Position numbers and translations under genes: made by a program. A stretch of DNA of 64,000 nucleotides from Flavobacterium terrae (lineage in GTDB: Bacteria; Bacteroidota; Bacteroidia; Flavobacteriales; Flavobacteriaceae), in the NCBI RefSeq assembly GCF_900142035.1, contig NZ_FQZI01000002.1, positions 434,001-498,000 on the forward strand, read 5' to 3'. Below the pieces are notes generated by a model that saw only the letters and a list, made by a program, of their open reading frames with translations, ran no database searches and was not told where the DNA came from. Positions 43,084 to 51,491 of the stretch are shown piece by piece. Numbering within the stretch: position 1 is the stretch's first letter; the number at the start of each line of letters is the position of its first letter.

Positions 43084-43476
43084 ATGGATAGCAAAATACG
43101 TTACGAACTAGAATTCCCTATACATTCTTCGCCACAATTACTTTATCAATATATTTCCACTCCATCAGGACTTCAAGAATGGTTTGCAAACAATGTTAAC
43201 TCAAGAGGTGAGTTTTACACATTTATTTGGGATGATTCCCAAGAAAAAGCAAGGTTATACTCTAAGAAAACAGGAGAAAAAGTAAAATTTAAATGGGTTG
43301 ATGAACAAAATCATGACACAGAATACTTTTTCGAAATGAGAATATTAGTAGATGACATCACAAAAGATGTTTCACTAATGGTAGTTGATTATGCTGAAGA
43401 AGATGAAATGGAAGAGGCTAAAATGTTATGGGAAAATCAGATTTCCGATCTAAAACATGTTATTGGTTCTGTTTAA
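43084..43476 (+). CDS. START-like domain protein
   Basis: Cytoplasmic protein of 130 residues with the helix-grip (SRPBCC/AHSA1-like) pattern: YELEFPIHSSPQLLYQYISTPSGLQEWFANNV at the start, FIWDDSQEKARLYSKKTGEKVKFKWV in the sheet, and a long C-terminal helix. This START-like form is a single-copy core protein of Bacteroidota as I remember; the ligand is unknown. It ends in a hairpin terminator that abuts the next gene's ATG. Confidence 0.88.
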   Translation: MDSKIRYELEFPIHSSPQLLYQYISTPSGLQEWFANNVNSRGEFYTFIWDDSQEKARLYSKKTGEKVKFKWVDEQNHDTEYFFEMRILVDDITKDVSLMVVDYAEEDEMEEAKMLWENQISDLKHVIGSV

Positions 43477-43495
43477 TATTTAAAATTATAAGACT

Positions 43496-43503
43496 TATAT
43501 TTG
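43496..43503 (+). promoter_or_regulatory. -7 promoter box upstream of the aminotransferase, overlapping the START gene terminator
   Basis: TATATTTG at 43496-43503 directly precedes the terminator hairpin. Transcription would start around 43509-43511, inside the stem's left arm, so the new mRNA would lack a full hairpin. Confidence 0.6.
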
Positions 43504-43504
43504 C

Positions 43505-43540
43505 CCCGCTTTGTTACTAAAAACAAAGCGGGATTTTTTT
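43505..43540 (+). terminator. Terminator of the START-like gene, ending at the next start codon
   Basis: A 10-bp stem, cccgctttgt (43505-43514) with acaaagcggg (43523-43532), then ATTTTTTT to 43540; the ATG of the aminotransferase is at 43541. Confidence 0.85.
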
Positions 43541-44347
43541 ATGACAAACTCACTACTTAACAATCGCGGTTTTTTATATGGCGATGCCTTATTTGAAACA
43601 GTTAAAATTCTAGATGGAAAAATACTTTTTTTAGAAGACCACTATTTCAGATTAATGTCGTCTATGCGAATTTTAAGAATGGAAATCCCTATGAATTTCA
43701 CTATGGAATTCTTTGAAAGCGAAATATTAAATGAGGTTAAAAAAGAACAATTAGAAACTTCAGCTAGAGCCAGAATGACTGTTTATCGCAAAGATGGCGG
43801 CTTTTATCTTCCCGACAACAACGCAATAGATTATGTTATTTCTGTTTCAAAAATTGAAAAACCAATTTACGAAATTGAAAACACAACATACGAAGTAGAC
43901 ATTTTTAAAGACTTTTATGTATCTAAACAATTAATTTCGACCCTAAAAAGCACTAACAAAATTGTTCAAATCACAGGAAGTATTTATGCCAAAGAAAATG
44001 CGTTGGACAATTGTATATTACTCAATGAAGATAAAAACGTAGTAGAAGTTCTTAATGGTAACATTTTTATGTTAAAAGACAAAACATTAACAACACCTCC
44101 AGTTTCTGAAGGCTGTCTTAATGGAATCATGAGAAAACAAATTATTGCTTTAGCAAAAACAATTGATGATTTAACATTTACCGAAAGCAATATTTCTCCT
44201 TTTGATTTACAAAAAGCCGATGAGATATTTATTACAAACGTGATTAAAGGAATTCAACCCATAACTAAATACAGGAAAAAAGAATTCGAAACCAGTTTAG
44301 CTAAATCTCTAATTTCTAAATTAAACGTAAAAATACGTCTAAGCTAG
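43541..44347 (+). CDS. Aminotransferase class IV (branched-chain aminotransferase / aminodeoxychorismate lyase family)
   Basis: PLP enzyme of 268 residues, fold type IV. N-terminal NNRGFLYGDALFETVKI, then ARARMTVYRKDGGFYLP, the PLP-lysine in STLKSTNKIVQ, and the cofactor loop VEVLNGNIFMLKDKTLTTPP, followed by GCLNGIMRKQI. Length and pattern fit PabC/4-amino-4-deoxychorismate lyase-like or DAAT-like members; I cannot choose. The ATG at 43541 is set by the family start; 10 upstream codons fall in the terminator. Its TAG shares the bases CTAG with the stop of yqgE on the other strand. Confidence 0.88.
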   Translation: MTNSLLNNRGFLYGDALFETVKILDGKILFLEDHYFRLMSSMRILRMEIPMNFTMEFFESEILNEVKKEQLETSARARMTVYRKDGGFYLPDNNAIDYVISVSKIEKPIYEIENTTYEVDIFKDFYVSKQLISTLKSTNKIVQITGSIYAKENALDNCILLNEDKNVVEVLNGNIFMLKDKTLTTPPVSEGCLNGIMRKQIIALAKTIDDLTFTESNISPFDLQKADEIFITNVIKGIQPITKYRKKEFETSLAKSLISKLNVKIRLS

Positions 44348-44904
44348 TTGTAAATAGGATTTTCGGGAGCATTAGACCAAATCAAATATTCGCCACCTTG
44401 CTCTATGATTTTTTCTTTCCAAAAATCTGTAGCAGATTTACCAATGATTTTATTTCTAAGACCATTTTCGGAAATAATCCAAGAGTTAGATTCGAGCTCA
44501 TTTTGTAATTGCTCTGCATCCCACCCTGAATAACCTAGAAAAAATCGAACATTAGTTCTACCTATTTTACCTTGGTTAATAAGATTTTTGGCATGTTCAA
44601 AATCACCTCCCCAGTAAATCCCTTCGGCAATCTCTATGCTTTCGGGTATTAATTGAGGTACATTATGAATAAAGTAAAGATTATCCTGCTCAATTGGTCC
44701 GCCATTATAAATCTTGAAAGTTGCGTCAATTTCAGGAATTAAATCGTGAAGTGTATAACCAAGTGGCTTGTTTAGGATAAATCCAACAGAACCATCTTCG
44801 TTATGATCTGCCAACAGAACTACTGATCTATTAAAAGATAAATCTCCCGTAATAGACGGTTCTGCTACCAGTAAGTGCCCTTTTTTTGGTCGTACAGAAA
44901 TCAT
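44344..44904 (-). CDS. YqgE/AlgH family protein
   Basis: Protein of 186 residues of the UPF0301/YqgE family: KKGHLLVAEPSITGDLSFNRSVVLLADHNEDGSVGFILNKPLG, then IYNGGPIEQDNLYFIHNV, ARFFLGYSGWDAEQLQNELE-type motif (RFFLGYSGW) and the end NAPENPIYN. Function not established; AlgH was linked to alginate regulation in Pseudomonas. ATG 44904 is chosen because the 10 earlier codons are hydrophobic and off-pattern. Convergent with the aminotransferase, sharing a 4-bp CTAG stop overlap. Confidence 0.93.
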   Translation of the reverse strand: MISVRPKKGHLLVAEPSITGDLSFNRSVVLLADHNEDGSVGFILNKPLGYTLHDLIPEIDATFKIYNGGPIEQDNLYFIHNVPQLIPESIEIAEGIYWGGDFEHAKNLINQGKIGRTNVRFFLGYSGWDAEQLQNELESNSWIISENGLRNKIIGKSATDFWKEKIIEQGGEYLIWSNAPENPIYN

Positions 44905-44971
44905 AACAATAAGAATTAGACTTAAATTTAACAATTAATTTATCTAATTCCCAAATAAAATCGTTAAAAAG

Positions 44972-44999
44972 CAAAAAAAAAGCCACGCAAGGCGTGGCT
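44972..44999 (-). terminator. Terminator of the HU gene
   Basis: An 8-bp GC-rich stem, agccacgc (44981-44988) with gcgtggct (44992-44999), and nine T on the minus strand. Confidence 0.9.
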
Positions 45000-45019
45000 C
45001 TATTTCTTTATGCAAACTA

Positions 45020-45295
45020 TTATTTGTTTACTGCACCTTCTAATTCAGCACCAGCTTTGAATTTTACTACGTTTTTAGCAGCAATTTTGATAGTTTTTCC
45101 TGTTTGAGGGTTTCTTCCATCTCTTGCAGCTCTCTTAGATACTGACCAAGATCCAAATCCAACTAAAGATACTCTTCCACCTTTTTTCAAAGTACCTTCA
45201 ACATTTTCTAAAAATGATTCTAAAGCTAATTTAGCAGCAGCTTTTGTAATCCCTGCGTGAGCAGCCATAGCATCGATTAAATCTGATTTGTTCAT
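45020..45295 (-). CDS. hup: HU family DNA-binding protein
   Basis: Nucleoid protein of 91 residues, a dimer that bends DNA. MNKSDLIDAMAAHAGITKAAAKLALESFLENV, GRVSLVGFGSWSV, then the DNA-binding arm KRAARDGRNPQTGKTIKIAAKNVVKFKAG. Standard HU length. Monocistronic, with a complete promoter (45338-45367) and a strong terminator. Confidence 0.96.
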   Translation of the reverse strand: MNKSDLIDAMAAHAGITKAAAKLALESFLENVEGTLKKGGRVSLVGFGSWSVSKRAARDGRNPQTGKTIKIAAKNVVKFKAGAELEGAVNK

Positions 45296-45337
45296 AATTG
45301 TTATTAATTGATTGGTTAATATTAATACTTACACCTA

Positions 45338-45367
45338 CAAATTTAATAGGATTTCCTTACTATACAA
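45338..45367 (-). promoter_or_regulatory. Promoter of the HU gene
   Basis: Minus strand: TTG (45367-45365), 19 bp, TAAATTTG (45345-45338). Leader of about 35 nt. Confidence 0.8.
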
Positions 45368-45471
45368 CAGTTGAGGCGTTTTTTTATTGTTTTTGTTAAT
45401 AACTCAAGTAATTTGTTGATAAACAACTCTTTTTTATATAAAAAATTCGTTAAACCTTGTTTTTACTAGTC

Positions 45472-46422
45472 TTATAAAGCTTTGGCTTGTTCAGAAAAAG
45501 TCATTCCATTAAGTAATTCATGTATTAACATTTTCTTTTTTCCTGGAAATTGTATTGAAACCACATGAATAAATCCTCCAGAAACAGCAATTTTCATTTC
45601 TTTTTTTGTTGTTATCACTAAGCCTAGTTCAAACTCATGATTTACAACTTCTTTTGTTACTTCATAAATCTTAACATTCCATTCCAAATCACCGTCTTTA
45701 AAAAAGCAATAAGCAGTAGGATAAGGACTAAGTCCTCTTATTAAATTATAAACTTCATCAATTCCTTGGCTAAAATCAATTTTACAATTATCGCGATCAA
45801 GCTTGTAAGCCGTTTTAATTTCTGGTGTATCTTCTTGGATTTTTGTAGTGACAGAACCCAAACTTATTTTCTGTAAAGTTTCTAAAACAGCGTCACAACC
45901 TAAAACCATAAGTTTATCATGCAACTCTCCTGCTGTTTCATTTTCTGCTATACTAATTTCTTTACTAAGGATCATAGCTCCGGTGTCAATTTTATCATCT
46001 ATAAAAAAGGTAGTCACTCCTGTTTTAGTTTCACCATTAATTATTGCCCAATTTATAGGCGCAGCACCTCTATAATTAGGCAACAACGAAGCATGCAAAT
46101 TAAAAGTCCCATATTCAGGCATTTGCCAAACTGCCTGAGGAAGCATTCTAAAAGCGACTACAACTTGTAAGTTAGCATTTAACGATTGCAACTCTTGCAG
46201 AAATTCTTCATTTTTTAGGTTAGAAGGTTGTAATAATCTTAAACCTTTTTCAATTGCATATTCTTTTACTGCAGAGTATTTAATTTTTTGACCTCTACCT
46301 GCTGGCTTATCCACTGCAGTTATAACTCCAACAATTTCATGCTTATCTTCCTTCACTATTGCATCTAGGATTCCCACTGCAAATTCTGGAGTACCCATAA
46401 AAACAATTCTTAGTTTTTCCAT
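45472..46422 (-). CDS. fmt: Methionyl-tRNA formyltransferase
   Basis: Formylates initiator Met-tRNA with 10-formyl-THF. 316 residues: MEKLRIVFMGTPEFAVGIL, the catalytic block NLHASLLPNYRGAAPINWAI (His and SLLP loop), then TTFFIDDKIDTGAMI with the catalytic Asp; C-terminal OB-like domain from about 205. Its ATG overlaps the recQ stop by 1 bp (TAATG), so it is translated with recQ. Confidence 0.96.
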   Translation of the reverse strand: MEKLRIVFMGTPEFAVGILDAIVKEDKHEIVGVITAVDKPAGRGQKIKYSAVKEYAIEKGLRLLQPSNLKNEEFLQELQSLNANLQVVVAFRMLPQAVWQMPEYGTFNLHASLLPNYRGAAPINWAIINGETKTGVTTFFIDDKIDTGAMILSKEISIAENETAGELHDKLMVLGCDAVLETLQKISLGSVTTKIQEDTPEIKTAYKLDRDNCKIDFSQGIDEVYNLIRGLSPYPTAYCFFKDGDLEWNVKIYEVTKEVVNHEFELGLVITTKKEMKIAVSGGFIHVVSIQFPGKKKMLIHELLNGMTFSEQAKAL

Positions 46423-48317
46423 TATTTTACTATTGTAAACTGATTTCTACTATTAATCGATACTATATTATATTCTAATAAACCCTTAATTACTTCCAAT
46501 ACTTGCTTCTCTTCAATACCAATTAAAGCAACAATTTCTCTAGCAGTCATTTCATTTTGACTTAAAAGTTTTATTATTTGTGTTTTTAAATCTTCTAAAG
46601 GAACATTCTTCATCCTTTTTGAAACACAAAAAGAACAAACTCCACATTCTTTACTGTTGCCTTCTCCGAAATAATTCAACAATAATTGACTTTTACAACT
46701 CTTATCATCAGACACATAATCAACCATAGCTTTTATTTGTTCAATTTTTGCCAGATTTTGACTTTCCAAGTGTCTAGAAACTCTATTAATTGTTCTTTCA
46801 TCTTCTCTAACCTCTAAAAAAATAATTTTAGACTCATTAAATTGAGAAAAAAATTCAACTATATTCAATTTTTTAAGTTTCTCTAGCAAATTTAGCACTT
46901 TAACCTCTGTCGTTCCTGCTTTTTTTGCCACAAAAGCCAAATTAACATTGATCTGCAAATCAAAAATACCTGGATAACTTCTTAAAATAGTAGAAATAAT
47001 AGGCTCATCTTCTGGATTTAAGCTTATATATCTAATTACCTCTTTAGACTCTAATAAAAATTGAACCTGAAGTTTTTCTGAAAATTCCTGAGTAAGACTA
47101 ATTATTCCTTGTTTGTCTAAAAACTGAAGTGCGTTAAATGTTTTTAAAACAGGAAAATCGTACTGCAAACAAAACTGATTTAAACCAAACGGAAATTCCT
47201 CATTAATTCCTTCTCCATAAGCAATTTGAAAATAGTTGCAAAGTTTAACGTAAACTTCTTTAAGAAACTTAACATCTGGCAAAACCTGAATAAACTGATT
47301 TTCGGCTTGAATAATATCTGAAGGCGAACTAATTAATATTGCAAATGCTTTTTGCCCGTTTCTACCTGCTCTACCCGCTTCCTGATAATAACTTTCTAAA
47401 TTTTCGGGTAGATTAATATGAATTACTGTTTTTACATTTGGTTTATCTATCCCCATACCAAAAGCGCTTGTAGCAATCATTACAGGTGTTTTATCTATAA
47501 GCCAAGAATCCATGTTCTTTTCCTTTTCCTTTAAAGGCAATCCACCGTGATAATAGGTTGTTTTAAAACCTAAATCTGAAAGTTTTTGAGCAAAAACATG
47601 ACAGTTTTTTCTATTACGAACATATATAATTGATGGCTCAGGATTTTTTTGAAGAATTTGATTCAGCTTAAACAATTTATCTTCAGCCTTTATGACATGA
47701 TATCCAAGATTTTCTCTAGCAAAAGACTTCGAAAAAAAACTAGGATCTTCTAATCCTAACAAGTTAATTATATCAACCTGAACTCTAGGAGTAGCCGAAG
47801 CTGTTAAAGCGATAAAAGGTACTTTAGGGAAATGAGTTTTTAAATTTTTAATTTTTAAATAAGAAGGTCTAAAATCATGCCCCCATTGAGAAACACAATG
47901 AGCCTCATCAATCGCAATCATGCTTATTGGCAAATTTTTAATTCGTTCTAATACCCACTCCTGCTCTAATCGTTCTGGAGATAGATATAAAAATTTATAA
48001 TTACCAAATTGACAGTTATCTAATAATTGTATTATTTCTTCAGATTTAATTCCTCCTGTCAATGCTATAGCTTTAATGCTTTTGGATTGTAATTGAGCAA
48101 CCTGATCTTTCATTAAAGCAACTAAAGGAGAAACCACTAGACAAATTCCATCAAAAACCATCCCCGGCACTTGAAAACATAATGATTTTCCTCCACCGGT
48201 TGGCATTAATCCAAAAGTATCTTTTCTTTCTAATACCGATTTGATTATTTCGTCCTGAACGGGTCTAAAAGAAGAATAATTCCAATATTTTTCAAGAATT
48301 TGTAATGCTTGTTGCAT
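46422..48317 (-). CDS. recQ: RecQ-family ATP-dependent DNA helicase
   Basis: 3'-5' DNA helicase of 631 residues. RPVQDEIIKSVLERKDTFGLMPTGGGKSLCF (Walker A), AIDEAHCVSQWGHDFRPSY (DEAH), ALTASATPRV, YYHGGLP, ATSAFGMGIDKPNV, QEAGRAGRNG (motif VI), then the zinc cysteines CKSQLLLNYFGE and CGVCSFC. A winged-helix/AsnC-like region follows (EMTAREIVALIGIEEKQVLEVI); no clear HRDC domain is seen. Works in recombination repair. Co-transcribed with fmt downstream. Confidence 0.93.
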   Translation of the reverse strand: MQQALQILEKYWNYSSFRPVQDEIIKSVLERKDTFGLMPTGGGKSLCFQVPGMVFDGICLVVSPLVALMKDQVAQLQSKSIKAIALTGGIKSEEIIQLLDNCQFGNYKFLYLSPERLEQEWVLERIKNLPISMIAIDEAHCVSQWGHDFRPSYLKIKNLKTHFPKVPFIALTASATPRVQVDIINLLGLEDPSFFSKSFARENLGYHVIKAEDKLFKLNQILQKNPEPSIIYVRNRKNCHVFAQKLSDLGFKTTYYHGGLPLKEKEKNMDSWLIDKTPVMIATSAFGMGIDKPNVKTVIHINLPENLESYYQEAGRAGRNGQKAFAILISSPSDIIQAENQFIQVLPDVKFLKEVYVKLCNYFQIAYGEGINEEFPFGLNQFCLQYDFPVLKTFNALQFLDKQGIISLTQEFSEKLQVQFLLESKEVIRYISLNPEDEPIISTILRSYPGIFDLQINVNLAFVAKKAGTTEVKVLNLLEKLKKLNIVEFFSQFNESKIIFLEVREDERTINRVSRHLESQNLAKIEQIKAMVDYVSDDKSCKSQLLLNYFGEGNSKECGVCSFCVSKRMKNVPLEDLKTQIIKLLSQNEMTAREIVALIGIEEKQVLEVIKGLLEYNIVSINSRNQFTIVK

Positions 48318-48391
48318 TCAAAAGTATTTAAAGTTTAAAAATAAAGAGTTTACTTGTTTAAAGCAAAACAATTTAAATTAAAACTATCAAA

Positions 48392-48928
48392 TTATTTAAG
48401 ATGAGTAAAAATAAAGTCTATACGCTCACTTACAGTCCCGATAGGCACTTCGATAAGTTCGTAACCATATTTTGCATATGTTTCTTTAAGATGATCGTAG
48501 ATAATTTTTGCTTGTTCAAAATTTTCATAACGAGCCTGATCACTAACATATATATCTTCCCAAGGAGGCAAGACAAACACTTTAGTATATTTACTATCGT
48601 GACAACTTTGATCAAAATGTTCTGGATAAGTATCACCAATAAAATGCATATAAGCCAAAACATCTGGCACCCCCCTGTCAATAAAAACCTGAGAGCTTTC
48701 TTCTTGAATAGCGTTTTGATACTGTTTTAATCTCCCATCTAAAAGCATTTGACTAAACAGCAAAGGTTCCGTCAAAAACAATTGATCAATTCCTTGCCTT
48801 TGCGCCTCTAAGGTTACTTCACGGGAAATTTCAGGATAACACGTAAATCCTTTTTCGATTAATCCTTCAATAATCGTTGTCTTTCCAGTTCCTGGTCCAC
48901 CGGTAATTACAATAATTTCCTTTTTCAA
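48392..48928 (-). CDS. Small P-loop ATPase/kinase (AAA_28 type)
   Basis: Cytoplasmic NTPase of 178 residues. P-loop VITGGPGTGKTTIIEGLIEKGF, then CYPEISREVTLEAQRQG and VFIDRGVPDVLAYMHF, typical of the AAA_28 family that looks like nucleoside or tRNA-type kinases; the substrate is unknown. The start is a TTG at 48928: the P-loop begins at residue 8 and there is no in-frame ATG before it. The promoter box TAAGTTTG (48948-48955) puts the transcript start only about 13-15 nt upstream, which supports the TTG. Confidence 0.85.
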   Translation of the reverse strand: MKKEIIVITGGPGTGKTTIIEGLIEKGFTCYPEISREVTLEAQRQGIDQLFLTEPLLFSQMLLDGRLKQYQNAIQEESSQVFIDRGVPDVLAYMHFIGDTYPEHFDQSCHDSKYTKVFVLPPWEDIYVSDQARYENFEQAKIIYDHLKETYAKYGYELIEVPIGTVSERIDFIFTHLK

Positions 48929-48947
48929 AACTCTAAAAATAAAGGTG

Positions 48948-48955
48948 CAAACTTA
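48948..48955 (-). promoter_or_regulatory. -7 promoter box that supports the TTG start at 48928
   Basis: TAAGTTTG on the minus strand. An in-frame TAA lies upstream (around 48953-48955), so the TTG is the only practical start. Confidence 0.55.
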
Positions 48956-49017
48956 ATTAAACTTATTGGTTTTTGAAAATTGAATTTACAATCGATAATT
49001 TCTAATTTCAAAAAGCT

Positions 49018-49025
49018 TATATTTG
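49018..49025 (+). promoter_or_regulatory. -7 promoter box of the DUF493 gene
   Basis: TATATTTG; the expected transcript start is near 49031. ATGs at 49037 and 49046 are both downstream; an upstream TTG-type start at 48980 is thus ruled out. Confidence 0.6.
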
Positions 49026-49045
49026 CGTTTATTTTAATGCAGAAG

Positions 49046-49333
49046 ATGGATAAGAAAACAACTGAGTTTTACGAAAGATTAAAGGAAGAACTTAATTCGA
49101 CCACAAAAAAATGGCCTTCTGAATACTTATATAAATTTATTGTTCCTAGCGATATCGAAAAAATAGCGCAAGTGGAAGGTGCCTTTAACAGAATGGGAGC
49201 TATTATTGATACTCGCCAATCTAAAAACGGAAAATTTACAAGTATTTCAATAAGTGTGCATTTAAATAGCGCTGACGAGGTAATTCAAAAATACCAAGAA
49301 GTGTCAACAATCGAGGGGATAATATCTTTATAA
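49046..49333 (+). CDS. DUF493 family protein (YbeD-like)
   Basis: Protein of 95 residues with a ferredoxin-like fold: EFYERLKEELNSTTKKWPSEYLYKFIVPSD, VEGAFNRMGAIIDTRQSKNGKFTSISISVHLNSADEVIQKYQEVSTIEGI. DUF493/YbeD members are small regulatory-type proteins (ACT-like); the target is unknown. Starts at MDKK (49046); MQKM at 49037 is possible. It ends 1 bp before the DUF4290 ATG, so the two are co-transcribed, with murA downstream. Confidence 0.88.
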   Translation: MDKKTTEFYERLKEELNSTTKKWPSEYLYKFIVPSDIEKIAQVEGAFNRMGAIIDTRQSKNGKFTSISISVHLNSADEVIQKYQEVSTIEGIISL

Positions 49334-50053
49334 ATGGATACAAAATACATTAGAGAAAATGCTGGCGATGTAGTTCATAACTTAGAATACAATTCTGAAA
49401 GAAAATCGCTAATCATACCTGAATATGGCCGTCATTTACAAAAATTAATTGACCAAGCTCTAGCAATTCAGGATAGAGAGGAACGAAATAAAATGGCTAA
49501 ATATATTATTTCAGTCATGGGAAGCATGAATCCTCACTTGCGAGATGTGCCTGATTTTCAACATAAACTATGGGACCAACTATTTATTATGTCTGATTTT
49601 TCATTAGACGTAGATTCTCCCTACCCAATACCTTCAAAAGAGGTATTAAAAATGAAACCTGACACATTAAAATACCCTCAAAACTTTCCTAAATATCGTT
49701 TTTACGGAAACAATATAACTTATATGATTGCTAAAGCAAATGAGTGGGAAGAAGGGGATATGAAAAATGCTCTGGTTAGAGTTATTGCCAATCATATGAA
49801 AAAATCATATTTAAGTTGGAACAAAGACACCGTTACTGATGCAGTTATATTTGAACATTTATATGAATTATCGGGAGGTAAATTAAACCTTACTACCTCT
49901 AGTGAAGAGCTTTCAAACACTCAGGATTTAATGCGTACCAATAAACGTATGTCTAATAAAATCCAAAACAACAACAATAACAACAGTAAGCTTAAAAACC
50001 AAAAGAATGGTCCTAAAAAACCATTTATAAAAAACAATAATAATCCTAAATAA
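49334..50053 (+). CDS. DUF4290 family protein
   Basis: Soluble protein of 239 residues. Pattern: YNSERKSLIIPEYGRHLQKLIDQALAIQDREERNKMAKYIISVMGSMNPHLRDVPDFQHKLWDQLFIMSDF then PKYRFYGNNITYMI; the last 50 residues are Asn/Lys-rich low complexity and should be disordered. DUF4290 is confined to Bacteroidota and usually sits directly before murA, as here (46 bp gap). Function unknown; a link to cell-wall precursor synthesis is suggested only by the order. Confidence 0.92.
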   Translation: MDTKYIRENAGDVVHNLEYNSERKSLIIPEYGRHLQKLIDQALAIQDREERNKMAKYIISVMGSMNPHLRDVPDFQHKLWDQLFIMSDFSLDVDSPYPIPSKEVLKMKPDTLKYPQNFPKYRFYGNNITYMIAKANEWEEGDMKNALVRVIANHMKKSYLSWNKDTVTDAVIFEHLYELSGGKLNLTTSSEELSNTQDLMRTNKRMSNKIQNNNNNNSKLKNQKNGPKKPFIKNNNNPK

Positions 50054-50099
50054 TTAAGAGTAAACCTCATAATTACTAATTTATAACTCATAATTTAAA

Positions 50100-51410
50100 A
50101 TGGGAACATTTAAAATTGAAGGTGGTATACCACTAAAAGGAACAGTTCAACCTCAGGGTGCAAAAAATGAAGCATTACAAATATTATGTCCTGTTTTATT
50201 AACTTCAGAAAAAGTAAGGATTACTAATATCCCTGACATTATTGATGTTAACAAGCTTATTGTCCTTTTAGGAAATTTAGGTGTAAAAATTCAAAAAAAC
50301 GGCCCTGGAGATTATACTTTTCAGGCTGATGAAGTAAATATAGACTACCTTAAAACTGAAGCATTTAAAAAAGAAGGTGGAAGTTTAAGAGGATCAATCA
50401 TGATTGTTGGACCACTTTTAGCACGTTTTGGTTGCGGATATATTCCTAAACCTGGAGGTGACAAAATTGGTCGCCGCCGTCTAGATACTCACTTTGAAGG
50501 CTTTATCAACTTAGGCGCTAAATTCCGTTACGAAAGAGCTGACCATTTTTATGGTGTGGAAATAGATGGAAGACTTCAGGGAACATACATGTTACTTGAT
50601 GAAGCTTCGGTTACTGGAACAGCAAATATTGTTATGGCTGCAGTTTTAGCCGAAGGCACAACAACAATTTATAATGCAGCTTGTGAGCCTTATCTACAAC
50701 AACTTTGTAAAATGTTGAATTCGATGGGTGCTAAAATCACCGGAATTGGATCTAACCTTTTAACTATTGAAGGTGTTGACAGTCTTGGTGGTTGCGAACA
50801 CAGAGTTTTACCTGATATGATCGAAATTGGATCTTGGATTGGTCTTGCTGCTATGACAAGAAGCGAAATTACTATCAAAGATGTAAGTTGGGAGAATTTA
50901 GGAGTTATCCCAAATGTTTTTAGAAAATTAGGAATCACTTTAGAAAAACGAGGTGACGATATTTATATTCCTGCTCATACAGATGGATATGAAATCAAAA
51001 CTGACATTGATGGTTCAATTTTAACAGTAGCAGATGCTCCTTGGCCAGGTTTCACTCCTGACTTATTAAGTATTGTATTAGTTGTTGCAACTCAAGCAAA
51101 AGGAGATGTTTTAATTCATCAAAAAATGTTTGAAAGCCGTTTATTCTTTGTGGATAAATTAATTGACATGGGTGCAAAAATCATGTTATGTGATCCACAC
51201 AGAGCCGTGGTTATGGGACATAATTTCCAGTCGCAACTAAAAGCAACAACAATGAGTTCTCCAGATATTAGAGCTGGTATTTCATTATTAATTGCTGCAC
51301 TTACTGCTAAAGGAACTAGCACAATTCAAAATATTGAGCAAATAGATAGAGGTTATGAGCGCATTGATGAGCGATTAAGAGCTTTAGGTGCTAATATTGT
51401 TAGAGCATAA
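50100..51410 (+). CDS. murA: UDP-N-acetylglucosamine 1-carboxyvinyltransferase
   Basis: First committed enzyme of peptidoglycan synthesis; adds enolpyruvate from PEP to UDP-GlcNAc. 436 residues: GGIPLKGTVQPQGAKNEALQ (KN of substrate site), LRGSIMIVGPLLARFG, GGGDKIGRRRLDTH-type loop (here KPGGDKIGRRRLDTHFEGF), and DIRAGISLLIAALTAKG. In the catalytic loop the usual Cys (PGGCAIG in E. coli) is Asp121 (codon at 50460-50462), a change that removes the fosfomycin target, as in mycobacteria. Downstream of DUF493 and DUF4290. Confidence 0.96.
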   Translation: MGTFKIEGGIPLKGTVQPQGAKNEALQILCPVLLTSEKVRITNIPDIIDVNKLIVLLGNLGVKIQKNGPGDYTFQADEVNIDYLKTEAFKKEGGSLRGSIMIVGPLLARFGCGYIPKPGGDKIGRRRLDTHFEGFINLGAKFRYERADHFYGVEIDGRLQGTYMLLDEASVTGTANIVMAAVLAEGTTTIYNAACEPYLQQLCKMLNSMGAKITGIGSNLLTIEGVDSLGGCEHRVLPDMIEIGSWIGLAAMTRSEITIKDVSWENLGVIPNVFRKLGITLEKRGDDIYIPAHTDGYEIKTDIDGSILTVADAPWPGFTPDLLSIVLVVATQAKGDVLIHQKMFESRLFFVDKLIDMGAKIMLCDPHRAVVMGHNFQSQLKATTMSSPDIRAGISLLIAALTAKGTSTIQNIEQIDRGYERIDERLRALGANIVRA

Positions 51411-51432
51411 TCTAAAGTATGTAATTATATAT

Positions 51433-51477
51433 AATTCCAAATTCCGATAACTATATTGGGATTTGGAATTTTCTTTT
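51433..51477 (+). terminator. Terminator of murA
   Basis: A 13-bp stem with one mismatch, aattccaaattcc (51433-51445) with gggatttggaatt (51458-51470), is followed by TTCTTTTT. It lies just before the TauE ATG (51492). Confidence 0.7.
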
Positions 51478-51491
51478 TAACCCAACCAAGA

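Noticed and set aside
48430..48730. Short frames on both strands inside the P-loop ATPase gene
   Set aside because: Shadow frames of the ATPase, which has clear motifs over its full length.
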